A program made the position numbers and the translations under genes. The notes under the pieces are model-generated. The model was not told the DNA's origin and searched no databases. It worked only from the letters and a program-made list of their open reading frames with translations. A DNA stretch of 64,000 nucleotides from Paramacrobiotus metropolitanus (lineage: Eukaryota > Tardigrada > Eutardigrada > Parachela > Macrobiotidae). Below are positions 43,743-54,876 of the stretch, piece after piece; positions within the stretch are counted from its first letter, which is position 1; each line of letters begins with the position of its first letter. The stretch is from the NCBI RefSeq assembly GCF_019649055.1, contig NW_026570233.1, positions 434,001-498,000 on the forward strand, read 5' to 3'.

Positions 43743-46700
43743 TCAAGCCTGGGAATGGTTCAGCTTGGTAGTTTCAGGGACTGGTTGGCATTTGTCGTCC
43801 CACATCAGTAGTGTGTATGTTGCAAGGACACCAACAACCTAAAACCAGCACAATTTTAACAAATCCCATTATCATCATTCATCCTGGCATCGGTGCGTCG
43901 TACAGTATGAAAAACAGAATATACTGGAATATGAAAAACAGCGAAGTACGATATGATTGTATTAATACATATCTTACTTCGCTGTTTTTCATATTCCGGT
44001 CACTTTGAGTGAATTTAATGAGAGAGGTCGTTTTATGAAAACTCACCATTTCTGTGAACTTTATTTTGTTAGGACATTTTGCTACCTGGTGACCGGAATA
44101 TGAAACTGTATAGTTAAAGTGACCCGAATATGAGAAAAAGCGAAGTATAGAATTACAGTACATACCGTATCTGTTCTTTATGTAGACGGTATAGTCGGCT
44201 AACCAGTTGGTCAGCCCACCGTCAGCAGTACAGTACTGTACTTAAGTGGGTGTGCAAAGTGCGCGCGAAAACTTGCTCGTCAACACTTATGATCAAAAGC
44301 AAGATTAGCTGATAAGTTCAGAAACCAAAGCACACTGTTATTAGTCCTTTCACAGATTTACCTTCACAATAACCGCTTTACTGTTATAGAATATTGTTAG
44401 ACCTGATTGAGACGTTTCGGTGTGTGATTGACAATTTTTGACGATAATGAACGATCGATTCTTTGGCTTTCTAATCTTTTTGACGATTCTTTGGCTTTCT
44501 AATCTGTCACATGCTTCATTGTGCAGACTTATAATGGGTCTCCGCAGTACTGTGTTCCATACGATGTTTTACGGAAGTTTGGATAACTGCACAGCTCCCA
44601 TCGACATCCCGACTTTCTTCCCGATGCTTTTGCGAATATGCTTAGGTATGACGTCTCCCGAACTTTTCATACGGCATCTTTTCACCTCCTTCTGCAGCGA
44701 ATGTTGTATGTGCAGGGTTTTGCTAACACTTACACAACCAATGGTGCAGCGATATCTACACCGATGCCGTGGAGAATTTCACCCAGGATAACGTCTTTTC
44801 CACACTGGGCTGCGCGGATAAATACGACTTGCCATTTCTGATAGTCTTGTGCACTAATTTCGTCTTGGATAAGCTCAGCATCAGCAACTGCCTGGATCAT
44901 CTGGATAGCGTAAGTCGCCTTACTGGTTCGTATTACAACGGATTGCTTCGCAGATATCAGCTGATTATGTTGTGTAGGCGGTTCGCTACGCAAGTGCCGC
45001 GCCGAACATCCTGGAGAAATGTTTATGCCTGATTGATGAATCAGCCGAATGTATCTGGGAATCCGAGCAGTTCTGTGCGATTGGACAAGAGGCGCTCCAC
45101 ACCATTCTTCAGAGAGATACGCTGACCGCCAGTGAAGACACCATTTGCTCGTCTGTTGAGACGTAAAGGAATTTGGCAGTATTATTCTATTGGCGATCTG
45201 TGCGACATTGGTCAGTAGTTTTTTGACAGGGGGCGGCAAATATGTGCAAACAAAACAGCATGGACGCTTCCTCCGCCAATCGGCGTGAAATGTTGGGTCC
45301 AGCGTTGTTTCTCATCCGATTTCCGCTCTTAATACATGCTCAGCTGCTGGATGGGCCCCTGAAGGTATTCGCGGTTTTTAAACAATTGATAAAGTGTCTT
45401 TCAATATGTTAAGCTACAGCCTTTAACAAGGGACGACGTGGTCAGGCCTCGGCTTGCTTTGGCCTGTGATCTTTTACGGTCGAAAAGCATAGCATAAGCT
45501 AAGACACTGGGCAGCCGTGAAATGCTGTGTTTATTTAGAATGGTTTGCTGCTGCAATCGGAAGGATGGGACATCTTCCACTACAAGCACGCTACAATTAA
45601 ACCGCGGCTGCCGTTCCCTACGCAGCCCCGGCAAAGTTAGCGTGTTCATGATGTTCTAGACATTTTACTAGTCCGTTTTTGAAGAATTGATGTGACAATA
45701 ATTTTCTAGATGTGCGCGCTGAGGGTGTAATCAATTATATCATTCCGGATGTGAGGAAGCTCGAACAGACGCCAATATTCAGCGATTCCATAACAGTCAG
45801 GAAGCTGCTGTGGTGGGGGACCGCAGTGACGAAATCAGAAGCTAATCGAAACTACTCGGAAGACAGATGCCATTGATATGCATTTGTTGCAGGAATATAA
45901 GGGTTCAGAAGGACACTGGTGATGAAAATACTTATTTGGGCCTTTACCTCCAGTGTTGTGGGCCTTCTGGCTATCCAAGATCAGCTTCCTGGACTTGCCA
46001 GGTTAATGCAGAGCTGCGCCTTATGTCATGGAAAACCGAAATTACGCCATTTAAGAAAAGTGGGGTTCCTAAGCGGTTTACAGTCAACCATTGACATCAA
46101 TTTTAACCAGGTGTTTTTAATTTGTAGAGTTGTCCATGTTGTTCACCAAAGATAGTTTTAGTTGGGGATACTCATATATCTCTATGGAGGTGAGGGTTTT
46201 ATTCGATTACCGATTAACCTATATCCTTGACTAAATATTGTCCATACAAGTCATATTTTCAGAAATTACTGGATCCAACGAAAGGCTACGTTAATCCTAG
46301 TGACTTCTCACTGAGCCTGCAAGTCCATGTGGCTGCTGAGCTTCCTGCTGGGCTCGAGTGCATGCAATGTGCAGATGGATGCACCTTTGTGAAGGACAAT
46401 GGCGCTCATAAATGGTAAAAGACTTGTTTTTGGAACCGTTCTCTTTCTTCGTGCATCAGGAAATCATGAAACCGCTTCCGAGTCTTGACGAATTTTGTTC
46501 TTGATGCTAGATTTCGATGACCCAGGAGTTTGTCTTTATCGCTTATTAGATGGGATGGATCATGGAATGATTCTAAATTCTTGTGTTGCTGAAGTGGTTC
46601 TTAAGTTTAGTTACCGGCGCATTACCGGTTCGGTTTGCTTGGCAACTATGTATTTCGTTAGTAATAGTTTGCAACTGGAAATACTTAGCTTTTATGAAGC

Positions 46701-48113
46701 TCCTGTAAACTAGCGCGACTTTGACGTTGCTGTTACATTCAGCCGATATTTAATGATGCTCTAATTAATGTTTTGAATTTGACTTCCTTTTTCGGCTTGC
46801 TTTGTGTTAGGTTTATCTATAAATAGTTTTTAGTACAGATTGTACTTACTCCAAGGACAAATCGGCCATTGATGTCAATAAGACCACCGACACTGAATAC
46901 CACGTCACATCTGTCCGTAAGGACGAGCCATAGAGATGTGTCCTTCTTTTGCCTTCCATAAGGGATATCCATGGTGCGCATTGTAACTGCAGTGGTGAAA
47001 GCCACCGCCTAGATAAAAAAGTTTGCTTCTAGTTTTTGACACAGCTTACCTTTGTAGTAACCGGTAGCGCGGTATGTACTGTCGAAAGGTGGAGTGCGTA
47101 CTATCTTTATCCAAGGTTTTCAAGTCAATCGGGTGAGCACGATAACCTAGTTTTCTGCTTTTCTGTCTAAAATCTTACCTTGGTATTTACGAGAACAAAC
47201 AGCCACGTTCGAAGGATACAAATTGTCATGACCGTTCCAACCAATGGGGAGAATTCCCCAACGTACGGCGACTGAGTCCTTATTGAACTGACCATGAACA
47301 GTAACAGCATGAATTCTCGGGCATACGTGCAAAGCAAAGCGGCCTGAATTCGCTCATTAAGGAGGATGATGAAACGGCTGAGGTTATTATACTCCTTAAT
47401 TGTTTGTTCCAGTTCTCCCTCTTTTGCCACTGTGGCCAGGTGCGATGTCATATTGACAAAGCACAGGATTGTTCCAGCCGCAATAAATATGAAGACGCAG
47501 TGCGCAAATGTCAGTTGACCGTTAAACACGTAAATGGAAATTTGTGGGACAGCAGCCATGATATATGCAGTGTTCGTGGCTACGCCGACACTTCTGAGCG
47601 CCAGAAACAACGGATGTTCCATCATCGCATCAAAACTGAGACTCGGCAGAAAAGCAATAATGTTGCTTACACTGGTGCACAGGAATAGCGCTCCTAAAAT
47701 AATACCCACGAACATCAGCAGCTTGGTGCTTCGGGAGGTCATAATGCGCTCGGCAACGGCATGAAATTCGGTTACCCACAACGCAAAATTCCAGAATGCG
47801 TAGTAAAGTGATACAGCGGTAAACGGTATCAGGAACGCATCCAGCACAGCCATGGCATCTCGAAAAAGTTCGGCAGAGCTGCTAGGAACATGATTATCGG
47901 TTCCTACATTAGCAGCGAAATCGAAGTAACAGCCAATGCTCAGACTGATAAAGAGCGCAGTTGACCACGTCGTCAAAGCACGATCAAATAAAATAAGTAC
48001 ACTGTTTGTCTTTTGGTGTGTTTGCTGATGGACACTAAACCCAGCAGACGAAGTATGAGTAACACAACAGTGAAATAATTTTGGTTAAAGCATGCGAACA
48101 ACGGACGTAACAT
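43743..48113 (-). CDS. Gustatory-receptor-like seven-TM receptor A
   Basis: Exon 1 (48113-47179, ATG start MLRPLFACFN) encodes TM1-TM6, with one-base frame slippage near 47985 in a T-rich run. Exon 2 (47008-46850, 159 bp) carries FSVGGLIDINGRFVLG. Exon 3 (43838-43743) encodes VVGVLATYTLLMWDD and the end. All introns are phase 0. The C-terminal pattern, with a hydrophobic run before a TYxxxxx(Q/E/D) signature and late phase-0 introns, is that of the arthropod Gr/Or chemoreceptor superfamily. Receptor B at 62.7 kb has the same exon lengths and motifs. Intron 2 would be 3.0 kb and contain a whole plus-strand gene. If that is wrong, exon 3 belongs to a second, broken copy. Such proteins are ligand-gated cation channels in insects; the ligand here is unknown. 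Confidence 0.72.
43926..43997. repeat. Near-perfect 30-bp inverted repeat (hairpin)
   Basis: Arms 43926-43955 and 43968-43997 pair at 29 of 30 positions around a 12-base loop. A third, diverged copy of the arm (GAATATGAGAAAAAGCGAAGTAT) lies at about 44125-44150, and GGTCACTTT/AAAGTGACC motifs flank it. It looks like a foldback/MITE remnant. Confidence 0.7.
44527..46418 (+). CDS. BTB-BACK-MATH domain protein, 5' end missing
   Basis: Eight exons: 44527-44645, 44750-44909, 44978-45162, 45230-45364, 45710-45812, 45893-46059, 46128-46189, 46263-46418. BTB: RSTVFHTMFYGSLD, YTDAVENFTQDNV, CADKYDLPFLIVLC. BACK: CLCLIDESAE, LHTILQRDTLT, NRREMLGPALFLIRFPLL as in BTBD2/3/6 proteins. Then a MATH/TRAF-like domain: VINYIIPDVRKLEQTPIFSD, LLWNIRVQKD, YLGLYLQC, AELRLMSWK, FSWGYSYISME. 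BTB-BACK proteins are adaptors for Cul3 ubiquitin ligases and MATH binds substrates. MATH downstream of BTB-BACK is the reverse of SPOP. No exon for the start of BTB was found. One-base phase breaks occur at about 44615, 45230 and the exon 4/5 junction, so it may be a pseudogene or contain sequence errors. Confidence 0.7.
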
Positions 48114-49570
48114 TTTAGGTTTCGCAGATTAGGTACCACATTCTTCAAGTTCTACCTGAAAAGCCTGCTTCATCAACTGCGATTAAAGCCATGTACGTTA
48201 ACGTTTAGGTGGTGCCACAAAAGTAAGTACACTGCGCTTTCAAGAACATTATGTTTTGAACTTGTATTTACTGTGTGACTTGTCTCAGTTGTCTGAATAT
48301 ACTCGTACTCGTACTCGTACATCAACGGAAACATGTTGACCTTTTAACACAGGCGCATACCGACAAGTGATGGACAGTTCTTTGTTATTTTGATTGTTTA
48401 CATTTACAAGCCTGGCGTCCCGACAAGGCGAACAAGTGGCTACTATTAGTAGTACAGCCAGAAATTTGTAGCTTTTGTATGGTGCTTGCTCATTCGCATT
48501 GCATACACATAAACTGACTTTAGTGATGCTTAATTAATTGCAGGCCGCAATTACCACCCGTTTTTGATCATGCCTTGCGGTGGAGGATAAAGGTGTGATA
48601 AATTTGTTTAAGTTTTGCCTCTGGCTGTTACCATAGTCTCTAGCGCAAGAACTTTAAAAAAATAGGTTAATTAAACTATTTCATCATACGAAGATTAACC
48701 ATAAGTCCATAACTCCTAACATAGAGTGCCAAAATGTTTACGTACTTTAAACGGCTTTGAGACTCTCGGTCCGCCCGAACCGGAACCACCCGCATGATAA
48801 CGGAATTCGGATAGGAAATAGTGCCGAAATACGACTGGAATCGGCGAAAAATGAGCCGTGGAATCTTCCCCAGCGGATCAGCATCGAAATCCAACGAGAA
48901 AACGCCGCATCGAACATGGGGACAGCACCGATGGGAGCAAATTTAGACAAATTTTCTCTGTGATTAGGTCGCCTTTATCTACTGGTGCTTAATGAGTAAT
49001 CGATTGTTTACGAAGCTATTGTGAAATTTTTAGTTGAGATTAATAATGTATATTAATCATTAAATATGTATGGAAGATTGGCGTTCTCATCCACAACAGC
49101 AAGAAATTCGTAACCTAAAACGGCTAAAAGGTACGAAAACGGAAAACATCTGGATTACCGTAGAACACTCAACGTACCTGTCTGGATTATATCTGTACGC
49201 ACAGTAAATATGTATGTACATGATTGTCCGGTTACTTCTTTCGTGAAGGTACGAAGTACAGATGTCACGTATTTCGTGCGAAGTTCTGACATGAGCGGTT
49301 GCCACTTGCCACTACACTAATTCACCAATAATGACAAATTCACTCCTCTAAACATTTAAGGCAATTAAAAAGGAGAAAAGTTTATATAATTATAATTTGT
49401 ATCGATAGTTTTTAATTTAGATCGATAATTTAGAGCATATATCCGCCATTCCTAATGCATGTAAAGGTAAAGCGGTAAATATTGTGGAGTGACGCGCCAT
49501 AGTAGGGAGTCTGACGTAACCCATGAATTTGTATTTGACGCTGTGTCTGAGCGTGCTGATGCGGTAGAAA
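48114..49570. other. No assigned gene; one exon-like island
   Basis: At about 48750-48960 composition is higher in GC and long frames are open on both strands. The minus reading with FDADPLGKIPRLIFRRFQ looks most protein-like, but no splice sites or family could be established. Otherwise AT-rich; a microsatellite (ACTCGT)3 lies at about 48301-48320. Confidence 0.35.
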
Positions 49571-49807
49571 TTACCGGGCAAGCTTTGTATGTAGTATCTC
49601 GTACCTCTTAGAAACTTCCAACCGGCGTTTTCCTAAACTACATAATTTTTGCAGTAAGCCGGCATCGCTAAGCTTTACATGCGGTTTTATCAACATGTAC
49701 AGTTCTGTTCGAACAGTACGAGTACCATTAAGATCCTTTTGTTCCGTTAGGGTATCGCAGATAGCAATACGCAATTGCCCGCATAGTTTTGCAGTGAGAC
49801 TTCCCAT
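49571..49807 (-). CDS. Hypothetical small protein, 78 residues
   Basis: ATG-initiated frame, helical and basic (starts MGSLTAKLCGQLRIAICDTL, ends RYEILHTKLAR). No domain is recognised. There is no supporting paralogue or splice evidence; it could be a single-exon gene or a retained exon. Confidence 0.25.
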   Translation of the reverse strand: MGSLTAKLCGQLRIAICDTLTEQKDLNGTRTVRTELYMLIKPHVKLSDAGLLQKLCSLGKRRLEVSKRYEILHTKLAR

Positions 49808-50065
49808 TTTGGAGAAGGAAAACACTGAAAACAAGTAATGCTGAAACTATTGAATCGTCTAAGGTTATCCTTAAACCAAGAGTGTATTCAGACAGACACA
49901 AGATAAAATTTGAAGATTTGCATCACCATCAAAAATGAGCTTTCGTCTCATGAAAATTTAGGCTCCTAATTTGTTAGTAAGCTGTTTTTTCGTTTTTTTT
50001 TGTGCTGCAAGTTTCTGAAGTATTATCACTTAGCTGAAGGTTTTCTCTGTAGTTGTGGATAAACG

Positions 50066-50350
50066 ATGATAGAGTACAGTAACAGGAACATCTGGATGAA
50101 GCTAGAATCGCTGGTTGTCCGGCTGATCATTGTGTACTGCCTGCTGCACGAGTACGGTATGCAGCGCAAGCGTATCTTGTGGGTCATGACTCATGACAAA
50201 AACCGGTTTTCCGAAGCATCTGAATTCGTAACTAGCAACTTACTTCCATACAGTTTCGTAAGGCACACTGTACCTCATCGTTGGCATTTATGCAAGGTTT
50301 TTCATTTATAGCTGGGGAGTGAGCACACCCGCCAAGCATGCAGTTCGCAA
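50066..50350 (+). CDS. Possible gene fragment, two exons
   Basis: Exon 50066-50257 starts with ATG and encodes a helical segment (KLESLVVRLIIVYCLLHEYG). It ends at a GTAAGG donor. After a 54-bp intron, a 39-nt exon (50312-50350) follows a TTTATAG acceptor and ends at GTAAGT; all phases are 0. The consistent splice sites are the main support. The next exon was not found and no family is recognised. Confidence 0.3.
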
Positions 50351-51895
50351 GTAAGTTTCTGGAAAGCACCACACTGTATTCCTGGCTATAAATACTAAAG
50401 AAGGCCTATTGTAAATCTTATAACTTTTAAAATAATGCTACAACTCTCAACAGCCGAACAGATAAATCAAGCAATTTAATATTAGGAATCGACAACTATA
50501 ACTGCCGTAAAACCCGAATTAATACAATGTATTAGACACTCAGGGCCTTTCTTATTTCGTGATCTGCGGGAAGGGGCGTTTAAAACGTAAATTTCGGATT
50601 TTAAGGTATGATCATTAAGATGGTACACTAGAATTAAAACCACTACCCTAAAATTCTCTGCGAATGAGAAACGTGTAAGTACTGTACTTAAAAATTTGGT
50701 CGCAGAATTTCCGCATTCAAGCCGTAAACTATAATCACCATACCTCACTTCGTATTTATTATAGTCTAACCGACTTCACTTATTCAGATAAGTGCTGTAC
50801 TATATACCATACGTTATTATAAGCTTTTGTATGTAAATCTCTATTTAAACAAGTGTATGTGATCAAATCGGTACCATATATTTAAGGCTTACGTGACCAT
50901 GTTTATTCAGTAGCTGTTTTGAAAGGAATTAGTTTTCTGCTTTTACTGGGTGCTCTTCAGTTGACTGCACAAACTGGCGCTTGCAATGGCTCTTCAAAAG
51001 AATGCAAATATTGGCGTATCCAGGAACGCTTGTTTTCTAAGTAGACCGTAGATCTGCAGCAATCGAGATAGGGCACGTTGCATGAAGTCATGAACGACTC
51101 AGACATTTGTCATTTTGCTTTCGCCGGCTGCTTTCCTTTCGTCGGCACGGTGACCGCTGTGCATCACGTATACAAAAAACACCAATCACCGCGTTGCGTC
51201 CATCCTCCATTCCTCCTCGCCACATTGGATCGGCGCTCGGCCTGTCTGCCATCGGCCTAACTATATGAAGCGGCTGCCGTGGCAGCGTGGTCCAGCTCTT
51301 ACCAGAACAAAATTTAATTTGGCGTTTTATATGGCTGCCGTTTTATAACCATCGACTCCACAACCTTAGGCTTTATTACAATTCACCTTTACTGATTTGC
51401 CTCGTTTTCGTTGGACACCTGCGAAATTACTATAACAAACAGGTTCGTCGTAAGGACAGCAAATAACTCTTCCATGGTTTGCAGTTTCGCTACTTTCATT
51501 AATTTTAGAACAGCAAGCAAACTTTCGATGGAGATGAGTGATTTTCTTTAAATGCGTTGAATTCTTGCAACGGTTAAAAATCGGTTACAATCCTACACTA
51601 ACCGAAGATATACTTTTACTACCGTCTACTGTAAATGTGTTGAAGTTGATACGTAATACCGAATTTTTTTTACCCTGCATTTGTATGGCGTAAAATCGTA
51701 CGAATTATTCTGTAACAAGGTTTCGTTTGCGCTCGTTTGTTGCCTTGCTTTGCTCGCAAATATTCCAATTTCAGCAACCCGGCTGTTGTACTTTTTGATC
51801 TATTAGCGGTCCTAACGACCAATATACGCTTCAGAGATTTTTGAATATGGGACTGACGCTGCCTTCTTTACAATCTTGTGTTTCGCTGCTTTGCG
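50351..51895. other. No gene seen
   Basis: Mostly AT-rich. A GC-richer patch at 51070-51300 has open frames on both strands but no convincing splice context. Confidence 0.4.
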
Positions 51896-52253
51896 CTACG
51901 CTATGCTTATTAACGAGTCCTGTGACATATTCGGTAGTATCGAGTCTGTATCAAGGCTAATTTGCTGTAATTTACTGTTTACAGTAATTTGCTGTTTAAT
52001 AGTACAATGGATTCTGCCGGAAACGCCAACCAAACAAATCAGTGCAATCTGACCCAGAAGCCCCCGGGACCAGGACATAACGCTCAAGACAAGGGGGACG
52101 GAACCCAGGCCGATCGAGACATCTACTCCGGTCAGAGAAACAACAATACAGCCAACTGCGGTGGCGGCCAGCAGCAGCAGGCCGTAAAAACTGGAAGCAG
52201 TTCGTCAGCGCCAGTACGTTCAGGGCGTGCATATCGTCATCCACAACCTGTAA
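51896..52253 (-). pseudogene. Fragment of a multi-pass membrane protein, possibly ABC-transporter TMD
   Basis: After a TTACAG acceptor at 52253 the frame reads VVDDDMHALNVLALTNCF. One base later (a run of five T at about 52190) it continues in a shifted frame with two strong hydrophobic segments: YGLLLLAATAVGCIVVSL, and one around RGLLGQIALICLVGV. The order resembles the last part of an ABCC-type transmembrane domain (long helix pair followed by a short link to the nucleotide-binding domain), but no NBD follows before the stop at 51896. The antisense plus frame is a Gln/Asn-rich shadow. It may be a remnant left after rearrangement. Confidence 0.35.
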
Positions 52254-52592
52254 TGGTATGCCTGTGTGGTGTGGAAAATTGTATCTACCGTCTATCGTAA
52301 AAACACATATTGTAATTGGTACGGTAACCGGTATGTGCTGTGGTTATTTTTTTATCCTGTTTGCTGTATGAATCGGGGAATGCTGGATTCTGTGTCACTG
52401 TGTGCGTTGTTTTAAGACGACTCGTCACCTTAATTGAGAGCTGTTTCGTAAAATTGCTACGACTATAAGAACTGCGGTGTTTTTGGACATATCACGGTTC
52501 AAGCTGCAATCTGGGAATGGTATAGTAAAGTTTCGAAAAATACTCATACTGTAGACGTACTGTATTTGCAGCAAATGGCGTGAATTACCATT

Positions 52593-52759
52593 ATGAACAG
52601 TACTGAAAATGTTAGTACAGACTCTTTTTGCAATTTTAATATTTTATCAATATTGGCAGCCATTGTATTGATTGTAACTATTCTAATTAACAAAGCAAAC
52701 TCAAAGCAATTGTACAGCCCCTACATGGTATGGCACGTCGAAATAGCGAATACCGATAT
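52593..52759 (+). pseudogene. GPCR-like N-terminal frame disrupted by the gypsy insertion
   Basis: ATG at 52593 starts a frame with N-glycosylation sites (NST, NVS), one TM helix (ILSILAAIVLIVTILI) and a second segment after a Ser-Pro (YSPYMVWHVEIANTD), the pattern of TM1-loop-TM2 in class A GPCRs. The element inserts at 52760. If the element and one copy of the ATAT target are removed, the frame continues past the insertion to a TAA at about 62453. No further TM exons are seen, so the locus may already have been a fragment. The GPCR assignment is tentative. Confidence 0.4.
52756..52759. repeat. Target-site duplication ATAT (partner at 62369-62372)
   Basis: ATAT directly precedes the left LTR and directly follows the right LTR. 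Four bases is the usual duplication length for many gypsy integrases. Confidence 0.8.
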
Positions 52760-53216
52760 TGCAACAGTCGCCTATCTGGCTACTGTTCTAGTGGAGCGGT
52801 GATCAACCTTTACCACGATTAAGCGGCTGTTATGTAATGTAAGGTTGGTACGGCCGTCTGCGGTGCGGCCGGATGTGGACTCAGCAATTACTTAGCAGGC
52901 ACCGGTTGGGATGAGACGATTCATCCCAAGCGGTCAAACGGAGCAACGCAAACGCAACACATAGCAAGGTTTCTTATTGCAAGAGAATCAGCAAGAATTC
53001 AGGCAAGAGTAGCGGCAAGAGAACCAAGCGTTCCAAGACTAAAGTGAGAATTCTAGACATTGAGAGAAGGCCGGTAAAAATCCATAGAAATGTGAAGAAT
53101 CGTTATCAGACGTTATGAATCATAATGCAGTAAAACAACAACCAATCATTGATGTTAAATGACCATTACTATTCGAAACTGGTGGTCTTACACGTTGTAC
53201 AAATTCTATCGCTACA
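52760..53216 (-). repeat. 3' LTR (457 bp)
   Basis: Begins TGCAACAG and ends CGCTACA on the plus strand. Identical to 61912-62368 except at 52794. Just outside it (53217-53226) the minus strand reads CCGTGAGGGA, a short purine-rich tract fitting the polypurine primer. Confidence 0.95.
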
Positions 53217-53412
53217 TCCCTCACGGTAGCGATGAGATACACTTGTCTCATCAAGATGCTGATTAAACAAACAAAATAAAACAACATCAGAAATGAAAAG
53301 AAAATTAGAAAAATACTTGATTAAATGCAGTCCATTAAACGAACATGGTGGATCCACTTGTGGTGTCCATCCAACGGTTAGGATTCATCAGGCGGTGTCC
53401 GCTGTTGTTCCG

Positions 53413-54661
53413 TCATTTCCGGTAGGTGCGCTGGTCGGCATCACGCATACGATCCATCTGGTTACGGAGCTGGTCAATCTGCTGGCGTAGGTCCTGGATC
53501 TGGCTGTCTTTGTCCCTCACGGTAGTCGAAGACTGCGGTTTAATGTCATGTGTAGCATAACCACGAATGCCTAATGCGGTCATGATGGAAGCTACGTCCC
53601 GGTTAATGTTCAAACCAACAGGCATATCCGGCATTTCGACAACCGGTAATTTCTGGTTATACGCTGGCACTGCAGCCGTGGCGGCCAGCTGCGCATCGTA
53701 CTCGCGGAGCGATTTAATTTTGGCAGCACGAATTTCATCAGTGAATGCACCATCCCAGTTAATTTCTGCAGGCATGAATGGCGCATCTACGGTAAAGTAT
53801 CGGTACGGGTTAAAGTACTTCGGGTACTGTTCGACTTGTTCAAATCCTTGACGCTGTCCATTGTTAATGTAACGGTAAACGAAGCCAGTACGGTGTTCGT
53901 ACAACCACTTTCCATCATCTCCCTGATAGCAGATCCAGGGAGAGCGCGAGAAACGATCAAAACGCCAGCTTTGGAAGTAATGTGGACTAAGGACGGTGTC
54001 CATCGGAACCGGAAACGAACAGAATTTGTCGGTGTCTGCGTTTTCTTGATTCGTGCGTAGGCGATCGAGAAAGGTGTACGTGTTGAAACAAAACCTGCTT
54101 CTGGGCGAGCTTAATTTTACGTTCTGTGGGATCGGTAGTAGTGTTAATGTCTCCAGCAGCACGCGCAACGGCAATGTCAATGTTATCCATGTGCCGACGA
54201 TAATGTTCACGTGGTGTTTTGTTATGGAACCCGATGTAAGGGTTGAATTCCTGGTACGTGGCAAGTTCAGCGGTTTGGCGAATGCCGCGGTTAATGTAAC
54301 GAATGTTTTCAGTTGCTGGGTCAACAGCCGGGTAGTTGCGCTGACGACGATCACCACGATTAATGTTTCCATAATTGTTACGACCATTGCGATGACTACC
54401 ACGACGAGCACTGTTGTACTGTAAGCTCTGACCATTGTACGGTAGTTCATCCTTCTCTTCTGTGGGAGCGTTCAGCAGTGGTTCACGAGTGGTGGACGGG
54501 TTAATATTCGAAGTGTCTTCCTGAAATAGCGGATCGTTGTAGTCCGCATGCGTTACGAGTTCGGGTTCGGTAGCCGGAACAGAGCTGGACGGTGCTGATA
54601 GCTGTTGCGGCTGCTGGTCACTGGTGTCCATGCCGGTGCCGGTGCTCTCGTCAACGTCCAT
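53413..54661 (-). pseudogene. Third ORF downstream of integrase, not env-like, one +1 frame break
   Basis: ATG at 54661 opens a 224-codon frame. Its N-terminus is acidic and Gln/Pro-rich, followed by an Arg/Gly/Asn-rich segment (RRGSHRNGRNNYGN). Near 54110, in a GTTTTG context, the coding sense passes to the +1 frame, which runs on to 53413: a tryptophan/tyrosine-rich domain (SRSPWICYQGDDGKWLYEH, EQYPKYFNPYRYFTVDAPF) and a C-terminal coiled coil (IQDLRQQIDQLRNQMDRM). No signal peptide or transmembrane helix is present, so it is not an obvious envelope protein. It could be an RNA- or DNA-binding accessory protein. No family is recognised. Confidence 0.6.
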
Positions 54662-54677
54662 GTCTACATAATGTATA

Positions 54678-54720
54678 CTGTATTAATTTAATGCGCATCA
54701 GTTAAACTACTGCCGGTTAG
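54678..54720 (-). other. Candidate splice acceptor for ORF3 message
   Basis: Upstream of the ORF3 ATG the minus strand has TTAACTGAT (branch-like) followed by TTAATACAG, with AG at 54679-54678, 17 bases before the ATG at 54661. It pairs logically with the leader donor at 61660 for a subgenomic RNA. No transcript evidence. Confidence 0.35.
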
Positions 54721-54876
54721 AATGCGCACGTCTTCGTAATTTACATCTACGAATAAGGGAAACTGCAACATTGTAATGTATAGGCAAAATCAACGCTGAA
54801 ACACAGTTAATCTAATATCAAGGTTTAATACGAGTATGTACTGTACTCGTAGTAGTTTAATTAATTTAATGTACGA

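Noticed and set aside
48301-48320. ACTCGT repeat as a possible CRISPR or regulatory array
   Set aside because: Only three short units in eukaryotic DNA; a simple microsatellite.
51989-52300. Gln/Asn/Gly-rich plus-strand frame of about 100 codons
   Set aside because: It is antisense to a better membrane-protein reading with an acceptor site; its low-complexity composition is the mirror of Leu/Val/Ala-rich helices.
53413-54661. Third ORF as an envelope gene
   Set aside because: No signal peptide, furin site or transmembrane helix is visible in either frame.
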